A DNA stretch of 64,000 bases from Embleya sp040605455 (GCF_040605455.1 NZ_JBEXCV010000005.1:62001-126000); one strand, 5' to 3'. Positions 42,325 through 50,926 are shown, counted from the first letter of the stretch. Notes: a model not told the origin generated them from the sequence alone. Program-made: numbers and translations.

Positions 42325-42373
42325 CGCGATCGGCCCGGAGTGCCGGCGCCGACTCTCCATCGATTAACCCACT

Positions 42374-42388
42374 TGAGTTATTAACTCA
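42374..42388. promoter_or_regulatory. Perfect palindrome upstream of tetR, likely operator
   Basis: TGAGTTA-T-TAACTCA is an exact 7-bp inverted repeat centred 28 bp before the tetR start. It is AT-rich in very GC-rich DNA, as expected for a TetR autoregulatory site that would also control tauD downstream. Confidence 0.6.
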
Positions 42389-42408
42389 CACGGTTTAACG
42401 TGCGGCCC

Positions 42409-43098
42409 ATGACAGGAACGCACGGCGCTCCGGCGTCGGACCGCGGTGCCGGCGCGCGCCTTTTGATGATCGAGGCCGCGGAACGGCTGTTCGCCGAGCG
42501 CGGCATCAACGGGGTCTCGCTGCGCGAGATCGGCGCCCGGGCCGGGCAGCACAACACCGCTGCGGCGCGCTACCACTTCGGGTCGAAGGAGACCCTGGTG
42601 GACGCGGTCTTCCGGCATCGCATGGAGCCGGTGAACGCGCGGCGCCTGGCGATGCTGAACGAACTCGACCGGGCCGGGCACGGGCACGACGCCCGGGGTC
42701 TGATCGAGGCGTTCCTGTACCCGCTCGCCGACACGCTGGGCGAGCCCGGCAAACCCAGTTGGTACCTGCGCTTTTGCCTGCACGCCGCCTTCCTGGAGGG
42801 CACCGCAGTGCGCGACCTGGCCCGCGAGGAGTGGACGCGCGGGATGTACACCGTGCGAGAGCGCATGCTCGGCCTGCTGATCGAGCTGCCCGCCCGCGTC
42901 CGGGACGAGCGCTGGGTGCTGCTGTCGTCCTACCTCACGCACGCACTCGCCGACCGCGAGATGGCGCTGCACCACCCCGATCGGCGCACCCCCACCGATC
43001 GGGAGGTCTTCCTGGCGGGTCTGACCGACACCGCCGTCGCCCTCTTCCTGGCCCCGGTCTCCGCCCGGACCGAGGCCGCGATCGAACAATCCCGCTAG
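42409..43098 (+). CDS. TetR-family regulator
   Basis: A protein of 229 aa from ATG 42409. N-terminal HTH: LMIEAAERLFAERGINGVSL, then EIGARAGQHNTAAARYHFGS (the RYHF variant of the YxYF motif). The C-terminal ligand domain ends at about residue 220. No clear ribosome site, so it may be leaderless. The gene is followed by a TauD-like dioxygenase 45 bp downstream, which is its likely target. Confidence 0.82.
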   Translation: MTGTHGAPASDRGAGARLLMIEAAERLFAERGINGVSLREIGARAGQHNTAAARYHFGSKETLVDAVFRHRMEPVNARRLAMLNELDRAGHGHDARGLIEAFLYPLADTLGEPGKPSWYLRFCLHAAFLEGTAVRDLAREEWTRGMYTVRERMLGLLIELPARVRDERWVLLSSYLTHALADREMALHHPDRRTPTDREVFLAGLTDTAVALFLAPVSARTEAAIEQSR

Positions 43099-43119
43099 GC
43101 CCCGCCCGGCGCGGGGCCT
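43097..43119 (+). terminator. Hairpin at the tetR stop codon
   Basis: AGGCCCCG (43097-43104) and CGGGGCCT (43112-43119) form a perfect 8-bp stem with a 7-nt loop, overlapping the stop codon. It could attenuate readthrough into tauD. Confidence 0.45.
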
Positions 43120-43143
43120 CGCCTTGGCTCTGGAGGTTCGGCA

Positions 43144-44082
43144 ATGACGAGCACCATCGACCAGCCCACCTACGAGGACCCCACTCCCGCCTCGGCCGCC
43201 GCGCTGGGCCTGGAGGTCCGGCCGATGGCCGGCCACATCGGCGCGGAAATCTTCGGTGTCGACCTGACCCGACCGCTCGCCGACAACGTGGTCGCCGAGA
43301 TCCGCGCCATCTGGCTGAAGTGGAAGGTCGTGTTCTTCCGCGACCAGCACCTGACCCAGGAGCAGCACAAGGCGTTCGGTCTGCGGTTCGGCGAACTCGC
43401 GCCGGGACACCCGACGTTGCCCGCCGCGTTCCCCGAACACCCGGAGATCCTGCTGCTCGACAACGAGCAGCTGGGCATGGGTGGCGGCGGCAGCTTCGTG
43501 GAGAGCCGCTGGCACACCGACGTGACCTTCATTCCCAACCCGCCGACCGCATCCATCCTGCGCGGGGTGATCGTGCCGCCCTACGGCGGCGACACCCAGT
43601 GGGCCAACCTGACGCTCGCCTACGAGCGGCTGTCCGATCCGCTCAAGGACCTGCTCGACGGGCTGCACGCGGTGCACCACAACGCGCTGCCGATCAAGCG
43701 CGGCGAACTGCCGGGCAAGCTCGCGAAGCAGTTCCTCGGCGAGGGTCTGCGCGCGGTGCACCCGGTGGTGCGGGTGCACCCGGAGACCGGCGAGAAGGTG
43801 CTGTTCGTCAACCCGAACTTCACCAGTCACATCCTCGAACTGACCCGGCAGGAGGGCGCTCACATATTGGAGATGCTCTACGCGCACATCGCCGACGCGG
43901 AGTTCAGCGTGCGCTTCCGCTGGCAGCCGGGCAGCATCGCGTTCTGGGACAACCGCGCGACGGTGCATCTGGTGCCCACGGACGTCCCGCCGGGCATGCG
44001 CCGTTCGATGCAGCGGGTGACCCTGCAGGGCGCCAATTCGGTCGGCCCGGACGGCGCCGAGTCCTACGTCGTGCAGGGCTGA
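43144..44082 (+). CDS. TauD/TfdA-family Fe(II)/2-oxoglutarate dioxygenase
   Basis: A protein of 312 aa. The facial triad is in SRWHTDVTF (His124, Asp126) and NRATVHLVP (His275); Arg286 lies 11 residues later for 2-oxoglutarate. KWKVVFFRDQHLTQEQHKAF is typical of the family. Members hydroxylate taurine, alkyl sulfates, phenoxyacetates or other acids; substrate here unknown. No sulfonate ABC transporter is nearby. Likely controlled by the upstream TetR. Confidence 0.85.
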   Translation: MTSTIDQPTYEDPTPASAAALGLEVRPMAGHIGAEIFGVDLTRPLADNVVAEIRAIWLKWKVVFFRDQHLTQEQHKAFGLRFGELAPGHPTLPAAFPEHPEILLLDNEQLGMGGGGSFVESRWHTDVTFIPNPPTASILRGVIVPPYGGDTQWANLTLAYERLSDPLKDLLDGLHAVHHNALPIKRGELPGKLAKQFLGEGLRAVHPVVRVHPETGEKVLFVNPNFTSHILELTRQEGAHILEMLYAHIADAEFSVRFRWQPGSIAFWDNRATVHLVPTDVPPGMRRSMQRVTLQGANSVGPDGAESYVVQG

Positions 44083-44120
44083 CCGCCCCGGGGATCACCA
44101 ATCGGCTTCGTCCACCCGGG

Positions 44121-44152
44121 TCCGACGCTCCCTCACCTGACGGGGCGTCGGA
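44121..44152 (+). terminator. Hairpin downstream of tauD
   Basis: TCCGACGC (44121-44128) and GCGTCGGA (44145-44152) form an 8-bp perfect stem 38 bp past the tauD stop. No T-run. Likely terminator. Confidence 0.45.
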
Positions 44153-44295
44153 TCTGCCGGTCGGACATCAGCGAGGGGGCTTGTCGGGTCGGCCGATTCG
44201 ACGGGATGCTGTTCTCCGGGTGGCGTTTGTGCACCACCCGTTCTGCGCCCTCGCTAGATGCGAGATCGCTGCCGACAGCCTTTGGGGGGCGGCCG

Positions 44296-45210
44296 ATGCC
44301 GACACGGGACCCGATGTTCCAGGGGCGCAGGCTCCGAGCCTTCCTGCGCCAGACGCGCGAGGCGTGCGGGTTCATCCAGCGGGACGTCGCGGTGGAGATG
44401 GACTGGTCGCTCTCGAAGCTGATCCGGATCGAGACCGGCCAGGTGAACATCTCGACCACCGACCTCAAGGCACTGCTCCAGCACTACGGCGTGGACGAGC
44501 CCGCCCGGGTCGCCGAGTACATCGACATGGCCCGGGCCTCGAAGCAGCGCAGTTGGTGGTACCAGTACCGGAACCACATCTCCAACGAGTTCAAGGTGCT
44601 GCTTGGCTACGAGTCCTCGGCCACCGTCATCCGCAACTTCGAACCACTTCTGGTTCCGGGCCTGTTGCAGACCGAGGAGTACGCGCGCGAGGTGCTTCGG
44701 ATCATGGCCCCGCCGGAGACCCCCGGCCAGGAGGACATGGTCGCGCTGCGCATGGAGCGGCAGGAGCGGTTGATCCGGCCGGACGGCCCCACCATGCACT
44801 TCATCGTGGACGAGAGCGTGATGCACCGCACCGTGGGCAACGCCGCGATCATGCGCAACCAGATCCGGCGCATGCGCGACTTCGGCGAATGGCCGAACAT
44901 CACCCTGCGGGTGATCCCGTTCTCCGCCGGCCTCTACTCCCGGGCCCGAATCGCCTACCAGCTCCTGGAGTTCCCGGAGATCGAGGACGAAGCCGTGCTG
45001 TTCATCGAGAACCCCTCGGGCGACATGATCATCCGCGAGGGCAACCAGGAGGACCCGCCGGCCGTCTCGCCGCTGTCCTATCTGGAAACGTTCTGGGGCA
45101 TCGAGCAGTTGGCCTCGCGCGAGCTGGCGCCGGCCCTGCTGGACACCGCCCTCGAACGCTTCGGCCCCGGCTCGGGGCATCCGCACCCGGGCGCCGACAC
45201 CGGCGAGTAG
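44296..45210 (+). CDS. XRE-family HTH regulator with DUF5753
   Basis: A protein of 304 aa starting at ATG 44296 after GGGGGGCGGCC. An N-terminal HTH_31/XRE domain (residues 10-75, with LRAFLRQTREACGFIQRDVA and WSLSKLIRIETG) is followed by DUF5753 (about 100-290; SWWYQYRNHISNEFKVLLGY, FEPLLVPGLLQTEEYAREVL). Streptomycetes hold many such regulators, each usually paired with a small DUF397 gene. Here a DUF397 gene lies 620 bp downstream on the opposite strand. Confidence 0.88.
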   Translation: MPTRDPMFQGRRLRAFLRQTREACGFIQRDVAVEMDWSLSKLIRIETGQVNISTTDLKALLQHYGVDEPARVAEYIDMARASKQRSWWYQYRNHISNEFKVLLGYESSATVIRNFEPLLVPGLLQTEEYAREVLRIMAPPETPGQEDMVALRMERQERLIRPDGPTMHFIVDESVMHRTVGNAAIMRNQIRRMRDFGEWPNITLRVIPFSAGLYSRARIAYQLLEFPEIEDEAVLFIENPSGDMIIREGNQEDPPAVSPLSYLETFWGIEQLASRELAPALLDTALERFGPGSGHPHPGADTGE

Positions 45211-45296
45211 ACGATGTGCGAACGGCGTAGTGGCAACAGGCCGGCTGCGTGCACGCGCGGAGCCAGGATGCGAGTTGAATACATCCTAAGAGCCAC

Positions 45297-45325
45297 TTGG
45301 CTGATTGCGCGTTCCTGCGCATAAT
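45297..45325 (+). promoter_or_regulatory. Sigma-70-type promoter of a possible small RNA
   Basis: TTGGCT (45297-45302) and CATAAT (45320-45325) are separated by exactly 17 bp. It is one of the clearest vegetative-type promoters in the window and points rightward into a short region that ends in a terminator. Transcription would start near 45332. Confidence 0.5.
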
Positions 45326-45331
45326 GGCAAG

Positions 45332-45449
45332 TGGTATCCGTTGCTCGATGTCGATGAGCAGCACGGTTTCGCGGCGGCCACCGCGAGGCGTAGAACGAGT
45401 TGTTCCGAAGTCGGATCTCATGACTTTTCGGGGCAACTCGTTCTTTTTT
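45332..45449 (+). ncRNA. Candidate small RNA of about 115 nt
   Basis: Bounded by the promoter at 45297-45325 and the strong T-tailed terminator at 45392-45449. The stretch 45211-45606 (about 395 bp) has no other supported gene. A 39-codon frame (from about 45349) exists but lacks a ribosome site, so a non-coding role is preferred. It lies between an XRE-DUF5753 regulator gene and a tiny membrane-peptide gene. No Rfam family was recognised. Confidence 0.4.
45392..45449 (+). terminator. Strong intrinsic terminator with T-run
   Basis: AGAACGAGTTG (45392-45402) and CAACTCGTTCT (45434-45444) are exact complements, with an inner CCGAAGTC/GACTTTTCGG stem in the loop, followed by a run of six or more Ts. 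It would end the candidate small RNA or readthrough from the XRE gene. Confidence 0.75.
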
Positions 45450-45606
45450 GCATGGTCCCTCGCATAGCCGACTCGACTCACTCTGGCGGAAGCGGACATC
45501 CCCAGGCACAATCACTGATGAGGGCATTATCGCCGTCCACCCCGCCCCTGCACGGTACACACCGTCAGCAAGAAAGGACGCTGGATTACGGAAAGGGGGT
45601 GAACTC

Positions 45607-45729
45607 GTGCAGGACGACTTCGAGAGGATGCTCCGCGTGATCTTTCTGCTGGTAGCCGTGGCCGCGGTGACAGCAGGAGCGCTTTATTACACGCTCCGAG
45701 CCGCCGGACTGCTCACTCTCATCGGGTAA
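45607..45729 (+). CDS. 40-aa single-pass membrane peptide
   Basis: Start at GTG 45607 after GGGGGTGAACTC. The peptide has an acidic start (MQDDFERM) and one hydrophobic helix (LRVIFLLVAVAAVTAGALYY), ending RAAGLLTLIG. No cleavage site, so it should stay in the membrane. No family recognised. Its neighbours are an XRE regulator and a DUF397 gene. It might be a regulatory peptide, a type I toxin-like product or a membrane-protein subunit; there is no evidence to choose. Confidence 0.5.
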   Translation: MQDDFERMLRVIFLLVAVAAVTAGALYYTLRAAGLLTLIG

Positions 45730-45829
45730 CGGATACCAACCCACCCGGGCCTCGCGCCCATGTCATTCGCGGCCTGCCGTCAGGCAGGCCGCCTCGCATG
45801 TCCGGGCCCAACGCGGCGAATGGCGGCGG

Positions 45830-46018
45830 TCAGGCTCGTGGTCGGCCGGTCTCGGCCAGGAACGACCCCCACGATCGGGCCCCGAAGACCAGCCGCGGCG
45901 CCGGTGTCTTCGAGTCCCTGACCTGGACCTCGTCGGCCAGCCTGGCCTCGACGCAGTTACTCGTTGCGCTCGCGCTGCTCTTGCGCCACGCACGTCCCAG
46001 CGGATCGAACTCCGCCAT
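45830..46018 (-). CDS. DUF397 protein
   Basis: A protein of 62 aa starting at ATG 46018 after GGAGGCAAGTC. Shows the DUF397 pattern WRKSSASATSNCVEARLADE, VQVRDSK and FGARSWGSFL. DUF397 proteins are encoded beside XRE-DUF5753 regulators in actinomycetes, and the pairs act in development and antibiotic control; a toxin-antitoxin role has been proposed. The expected partner at 44296-45210 is convergent rather than in tandem. The stretch 46019-46308 holds no gene, only a small CCTGGC/GCCAGG hairpin near 46197. Confidence 0.85.
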   Translation of the reverse strand: MAEFDPLGRAWRKSSASATSNCVEARLADEVQVRDSKTPAPRLVFGARSWGSFLAETGRPRA

Positions 46019-46308
46019 GACTTGCCTCCGAAAAGGGCCGATGGAAATAGGAAAGCCGGCGACCGGATGATTCCGTGCAGGGTCGACACCTCTGCGGGTT
46101 GACCGACTTCGAGGGCGCGCGCACAGCTTAGCGCCCGAGCTCGGTCGGGAGTGAAACCCCGCCGCACCCATCCGTATGAAATCGAGGGGTGTCGCCTGGC
46201 GATTTGCCAGGTGGCGGATTGCACTGTCGCTCACCCGTTCGCAGCATTTCCGACCCGCCCGGATATGACCGGTGAACGAGAGAAGGCGAAAGCCGTGAAT
46301 TCGGAACA

Positions 46309-47166
46309 TCAGCGTCCGGATCCGTTCTTTCCCAGTCGATCCCGGAGGCTGTCGACCAATCGGAGGAACAGGTCCGTGGGCGGGACCTTCTCCGGGTCGA
46401 TGACCGTCTCTCGGACCACCGCCACCACCGGGCCGCTGCGCACGATGCCGTAGTCCACGTATTGGTCCAGGTTGCCGTTGATCACACCCTGGGTGCGCCA
46501 CGCGTCGCCGGACCGGTCCAGCGGCTCGATCCGGGGCAGGCCGTCCGCCGCCAGGTTGGGCTGGTTGCTCGGACACGGGCCGGCCATGCCGCTGGTCAGG
46601 TCCGCGGCCGCCACCTCGGCGGTGCGCTCGTCCGGGTAGCGGACCAGGACGACCTGGCCGCCGCCCTGCCCGGCGTGATTGAACACGCGCTCCTGCGCCT
46701 CCACCGCGCCGAGCCCGGAGATCGTCTGCGTCGTACACGGGCCCAGGCTGTCGGTCAGCGCCTGCCGCGTCTCCGTCACGTGCCAGTTCTCGTACACCCC
46801 CGCCACCACCGGAAACTCCTGCGCACTGGGGTAAAGCGCATCACTGAGCGCCACCGCGGTGGTGGGTGCCGGGCTCGCCTGCGGCTGCGCCGCAGCGGCC
46901 TCCCGGCGCGGCGGCGTTCCGTCGTCGTCGGATCCGATGCCCAACAGGGTCACCCCGCCGGCGAGCACCACGAGCGAGGCGGCGCCGATCAGGGCCCGGT
47001 TGCGCAGGCGCCGGCGACGGACCGCCTTGTGGACGCCCGCGACGGGCGGCAGCGGAACCCGTGGGGCGAGGTGCACCACGAGGTCACGAAAACGCTCGTC
47101 GAGTCGCTCCACGTCGTGCTCGTCGTCCGCGTGTTCAGGGCTGTGCCGCATGTCCGAACTCGCCAT
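46309..47166 (-). CDS. Membrane-anchored extracytoplasmic protein next to a Ser/Thr kinase
   Basis: A protein of 285 aa from ATG 47166 (47151 and 47211 are also possible). Charged cytoplasmic part (residues 1-65), one membrane helix (LIGAASLVVLAGGVTLLGIG), an Ala/Pro linker, and a secreted domain of about 190 residues with two Cys (LGPCTTQT, AGPCPSNQ), resembling PknH-type sensor domains. It lies just downstream of a receptor kinase gene in the same direction, so it may be its sensor partner or substrate. Confidence 0.72.
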   Translation of the reverse strand: MASSDMRHSPEHADDEHDVERLDERFRDLVVHLAPRVPLPPVAGVHKAVRRRRLRNRALIGAASLVVLAGGVTLLGIGSDDDGTPPRREAAAAQPQASPAPTTAVALSDALYPSAQEFPVVAGVYENWHVTETRQALTDSLGPCTTQTISGLGAVEAQERVFNHAGQGGGQVVLVRYPDERTAEVAAADLTSGMAGPCPSNQPNLAADGLPRIEPLDRSGDAWRTQGVINGNLDQYVDYGIVRSGPVVAVVRETVIDPEKVPPTDLFLRLVDSLRDRLGKNGSGR

Positions 47167-47271
47167 TCCCCACTCGACCGGGCATTTCCGACCCGACAGG
47201 CCGTTCCGCATTCGACAGGTGTTCAGTTTGACGTATGGGCCGCGCGCGATGGTTCCCGGCCGGTCGGGCGC

Positions 47272-48969
47272 TCATGACGTCTTGCGGGTGAGCGTGCCTC
47301 GCGACGTCGAGGTCAGGAAGCCGTCGCCCGGCGAGACATAGGACATGGTGGTCGAGGTCAACGACTTGAGTTCGACGTCGCCGTCCACGCAGCCCAAGTT
47401 GCGGGTCAGGTGGCTGGTCATCCGGACGCCGGTGTCGGCCGAGACCGAGAGCAGTTCCAGATCGGCCTCGCAGTCGGCCTTTTCGCCGAGTTGCCCGGTG
47501 GAGGTGAGCAGGTTGGTGCCGACCTTCTTGTCGCCCACCTTCCCACCCGTCAGCGTCATGGTGACCTGGGAAATGCTGCCCGTATCGGAGCGCATGGTCC
47601 CGGACCAGCTTCCCAGGTAGGCCTGCGGCAGGGTGCCCGAGCCGGTCGGCGGCCGGACGGTGCCCGTACCGGTGCTCGGCCCGCTGCTCGGCCGCCCGGA
47701 GGCTTGCGGGCTCGCGTCGGTCGAAGGTGCCTCGCGGCCCTCGCCGGCACCGACGCTGTCCGGGTCGTGCTTGTCGCCGGCCCACGGCCGCAGCAGCGCG
47801 AGCACGACGGCGCCCGCGATCAGCGCGACGGCGAGCGGGTACGCCCACCGGCGCCGCCACCACGGGCGGTGTGCAGGCGTCGGCGGCGGCGCATACGTCT
47901 CGGGCCCCTCCCCCGCGGGCGGTGCGGCGGCGGACGCGGAGATCCAGGGCGGCCCGGTGACGGGGCCCGGCGGGACCTGCGATGGACGAGCCGGCGCAGC
48001 GGGCGCGGGCGGGCGGTCGTCCCACGTGGGCGCGCCGGTGCCTGCGGACACGAACGAGCCCGCGTCCGGCGCGCCGTCGTCGTCGAGTTCGAGCAGTTCG
48101 ACCGCGCGCCGCGACAGCGCGGTGGTCATGTCCGGCGGCAGCCAGTTGCCCGCCACCAGGTCGGTCGTACCGTCCGGCGCCAGCGCGGCGAGCAACTCGG
48201 CGGGGGTGGGCCGGGAAGCCGCGTGCTTGGCCATGCACGCGCCGACGATCTCGCGCAGGGCGGCCGGCAGCTCGTCCAGGCGCGGCTCCTGCGCGACGAT
48301 CCGGTACATCAACGCCTGTCCGCTGCCCTCGCCGAACGGTCCCGTCCCGGTCGCGGCGAACACCAGCACCGCACCGAGCGAGAACACGTCGCTGGGCGGC
48401 CCGATGTCACGCCCGTCGACCTGCTCGGGCGACATGAAGCCGGGCGAGCCGACGGCGTGCCCGGTGCGGGTGAGCACCGAGGCGTCCATCGCGCGCGAGA
48501 TGCCGAAGTCGATCACCCGCGGCCCGTCCAGGGACAGCAGCACGTTCGACGGCTTGACGTCCCGGTGCACCAGCCCGGCCTCGTGCACCGCGATCAGCGC
48601 CTCGGCCAGGCCCGCGCCGAGCGTGCGCACCGTCTCCTCGGGCAGCGGCCCGCGCCCGGACACCGCCTCGTACACGCTGTGTCCGGCGACGTAGCCGGTG
48701 ACCACCCACGGGGTGCGCGCCTCGGTGTCGGCGTCCAGCACCGGCGCGGTCCAGGCACCGCCGACCCGCCGCGCGGCGTCCACCTCGCGGCGGAACCGCT
48801 CGCGAAAGGCGGAGTCGTCGGCCCACTCGGCGCGGACCACCTTGATCGCGACGATCCGACCACCTCGGTTGCGCCCGAGGTAGACCCGACCCATGCCGCC
48901 CGCCCCCAGCACGCGGAGCACCCGGTAGTCGCCGATCTGCCGCGGATCCTCGGGCTCCAGCGGTTTCAC
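47272..48969 (-). CDS. Receptor-type Ser/Thr protein kinase (PknB family)
   Basis: A protein of 565 aa. Start at GTG 48969 with GAGGGGATG before it. Kinase domain at residues 14-265: GAGGMGRVY (P-loop), AIKVV (Lys43), HRDVKPSN (135-142), DFG (154-156), GSPGFMSPEQ. A Pro-rich juxtamembrane linker is followed by a membrane helix at about 376-393 and an extracellular domain of about 130 residues (YLGSWSGTMRSDTGSISQVT) that looks like a beta-barrel sensor with two Cys. It should phosphorylate proteins in response to an outside signal. Confidence 0.88.
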   Translation of the reverse strand: MKPLEPEDPRQIGDYRVLRVLGAGGMGRVYLGRNRGGRIVAIKVVRAEWADDSAFRERFRREVDAARRVGGAWTAPVLDADTEARTPWVVTGYVAGHSVYEAVSGRGPLPEETVRTLGAGLAEALIAVHEAGLVHRDVKPSNVLLSLDGPRVIDFGISRAMDASVLTRTGHAVGSPGFMSPEQVDGRDIGPPSDVFSLGAVLVFAATGTGPFGEGSGQALMYRIVAQEPRLDELPAALREIVGACMAKHAASRPTPAELLAALAPDGTTDLVAGNWLPPDMTTALSRRAVELLELDDDGAPDAGSFVSAGTGAPTWDDRPPAPAAPARPSQVPPGPVTGPPWISASAAAPPAGEGPETYAPPPTPAHRPWWRRRWAYPLAVALIAGAVVLALLRPWAGDKHDPDSVGAGEGREAPSTDASPQASGRPSSGPSTGTGTVRPPTGSGTLPQAYLGSWSGTMRSDTGSISQVTMTLTGGKVGDKKVGTNLLTSTGQLGEKADCEADLELLSVSADTGVRMTSHLTRNLGCVDGDVELKSLTSTTMSYVSPGDGFLTSTSRGTLTRKTS

Positions 48970-49109
48970 AGGACATCCCCTCATCGCGTCCGGCAGTTGG
49001 CCAGAGAATACGCGGCTGTCCGCATTTGGGGGGTCCCGGACGGCCGGTCCGGACCGGATCCGAGGTGCTTCCCTCGGGCCGGGTCCGGGCCGGCCGGCGG
49101 GTGGTCGGC

Positions 49110-50282
49110 TCAGAACTCGACGGGCAGTGCGATCAGGCCGCGGATGAAGGACGACGGGCCGTGCGCGAGGTCGGCCTCGGGGGCCAGGCGCAGGTCGGGC
49201 AACCGGCGCAGCAGTTCCTCGAAGGCGACCCGGATCTCCAGTCGGGCCAGTGAGGAGCCGAGGCAAAAGTGCGGCCCGGTGCCGAACGCGATGTGCGGGT
49301 TGGGGGTTCGGAAGGCGTCGAAGCGCTCCGGCTCGGCGAACACCTCGGCGTCGCGATTGGCGGCCCCGTACAGCATCATCACGGTCGAGTCGGCCGGGAT
49401 CACCGTGCCGTGCAGCTCCACGTCACGTGTCGTGTGCCGGGCCATGTTGACCACCGGCGACACCCAGCGCAGCGATTCCTCGACGGCCGACGGGATCAGC
49501 GTCGGGTCCTCGCGCAGCCGGGCCGATTGCTCGGGGTTGGCCAAAAGCGCGGCGATCCCGCCGGAGATCACGTTGCGCGTGGTCTCGTTGCCGCCCACGA
49601 GCAGCAGCAGGGATTCGCCGATCAGCTCGTCGAAGGACAACTTCTCGCCGTCGATCTCGGCCCCGACCAGGATTCCGATCAGGTCGTCGGAGGGGGTCTT
49701 GCGGCGGTCCTCGATCACCTGCGTGGTGTAGGCGACGTACTCGGTGAACGCCTCGCCCGCCTTGTGGCTGAGCTCGCCGCCGTCGGAGAGCATCACCATC
49801 ACGTCGGCCCAGTGCTGGAGCTGGTCGCGGTGCTCGGCGCCGACCCCGAGCATCTCGCCGATCAGCGTCATCGGCAGCGGCGCGGAGAACTGCCGGACCA
49901 GGTCGGCACTGCGACCACCGGCGATCATCGCGTCGATCAGCGAGGTCACGATGTCCCGGACGTGCTCCTCCATCGCGGCGATCTGCCGGGGGGTGAAGCC
50001 CTTGGAGACCAGCTTGCGGCGTCGGTAGTGGGTCGGGTCGTCGGAGTCGATCATCGAGGGTTGCGGGTAGCCGATCGGGCGCGAGCCCTTGGCCGAGGAG
50101 AACAGTTCGGGGTTGCGCTCGGCCCAGGCCAGGTCGGCGTGCCGGCTCAGACCCCAGACGCCGGCGCGCTCGCTGTAGTAGACGGGCGCGTGCTCGCGCA
50201 GCCAGGCGTAGTCGGTGAAGGGGTCACCGGCGTACCAGTCCCGGTCGAGCAGGTGGATGTCGCGGGTCGTGGGAGCCGTCAT
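49110..50282 (-). CDS. Cytochrome P450, CYP142-like
   Basis: A protein of 390 aa starting at ATG 50282 after CCCGGAGGC. I-helix motif GGNETTRN (230-237), ExxR (Glu269-Arg272) and heme loop FGTGPHFCLG with Cys340. Segments MIDSDDPTHYRRRKLVSKGF, PVVNMARHTTRDVELHGT and the ending FIRGLIALPVEF recall the CYP142 group (steroid C26 hydroxylases of mycobacteria) more than other actinobacterial P450s, by memory. It would hydroxylate a hydrophobic substrate using ferredoxin. Divergent CoA ligase and racemase genes fit side-chain activation. Confidence 0.8.
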   Translation of the reverse strand: MTAPTTRDIHLLDRDWYAGDPFTDYAWLREHAPVYYSERAGVWGLSRHADLAWAERNPELFSSAKGSRPIGYPQPSMIDSDDPTHYRRRKLVSKGFTPRQIAAMEEHVRDIVTSLIDAMIAGGRSADLVRQFSAPLPMTLIGEMLGVGAEHRDQLQHWADVMVMLSDGGELSHKAGEAFTEYVAYTTQVIEDRRKTPSDDLIGILVGAEIDGEKLSFDELIGESLLLLVGGNETTRNVISGGIAALLANPEQSARLREDPTLIPSAVEESLRWVSPVVNMARHTTRDVELHGTVIPADSTVMMLYGAANRDAEVFAEPERFDAFRTPNPHIAFGTGPHFCLGSSLARLEIRVAFEELLRRLPDLRLAPEADLAHGPSSFIRGLIALPVEF

Positions 50283-50299
50283 GGCAAGCCTCCGGGTGA

Positions 50300-50926
50300 T
50301 CACGTATCGAGCGGGACGAAGAGTCGGACGGCGGTACGCATCAGGTCCTGCACCTCGTCGAGCGCGCGGCCGCGTGCGGTGAGGCTGACCAGGCCGGAGA
50401 GCAGGACGTGGCCGAGCACCGTTTCGATGTCGCGCCGCCGCTCCGTATCGGCGCCGTCCTCGCGATCGGCCGCTTCGCCGAAGGCCAGGCCGGTGATCCG
50501 ATGGATGCTCTGGTGGAAGGTCTCCTGCGACTGGCCGGCGGACGGGTCCGGCGCGGTCGCGGCCTGCACCACGGCCTCGGTCAGCAGCCGGTTGTCCGCG
50601 CTGACCTCGACGATCCGGCACAGCAGCGCGGCCAGCCGGCCGGCCGGGTCCGCGGGCAGCGGTCGGGCCGCGAGCTCGTCGGCGAGTTCGCCGATCCACA
50701 GCGCGGACACCTCGCTCAGCAGGTGGTTCTTCGAGGTGAAGTAGCGGTACACGGTGGCTCGGGCCACCCCCGCGCGGTCCGCGACGTCGTGCATCGTCAC
50801 GGCCGCGTAGCCGCCCTCCAGGGCGAGGTCGCACGCGGCGCGCACCAGCCGCTCGCGCCGGGCCTGTTGGTCGCGGGTGAGCGATCTGGTGAGGGTGATC
50901 GTCGAACTGGTGCGGGGTTCGGCCAC
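50300..50926 (-). CDS. TetR-family repressor of the P450/CoA-ligase locus
   Basis: A protein of 208 aa. N-terminal HTH with LVRAACDLALEGGYAAVTMH, DVADRAGVARATVYRYFTSK and KNHLLSEV. The C-terminal ligand domain follows. It lies 17 bp upstream of the P450 gene in the same direction and is divergent from a four-gene catabolic operon. A perfect palindrome in the divergent spacer (51083-51099) is its likely operator. The inducer would be a CoA ester or sterol-like compound (inference). Confidence 0.85.
   Translation of the reverse strand: MAEPRTSSTITLTRSLTRDQQARRERLVRAACDLALEGGYAAVTMHDVADRAGVARATVYRYFTSKNHLLSEVSALWIGELADELAARPLPADPAGRLAALLCRIVEVSADNRLLTEAVVQAATAPDPSAGQSQETFHQSIHRITGLAFGEAADREDGADTERRRDIETVLGHVLLSGLVSLTARGRALDEVQDLMRTAVRLFVPLDT

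Noticed and set aside
45349..45468. A 39-codon frame inside the candidate small RNA
   Set aside because: No ribosome site, and it reads through the terminator stem. A structural RNA or simple terminator explains the region better.
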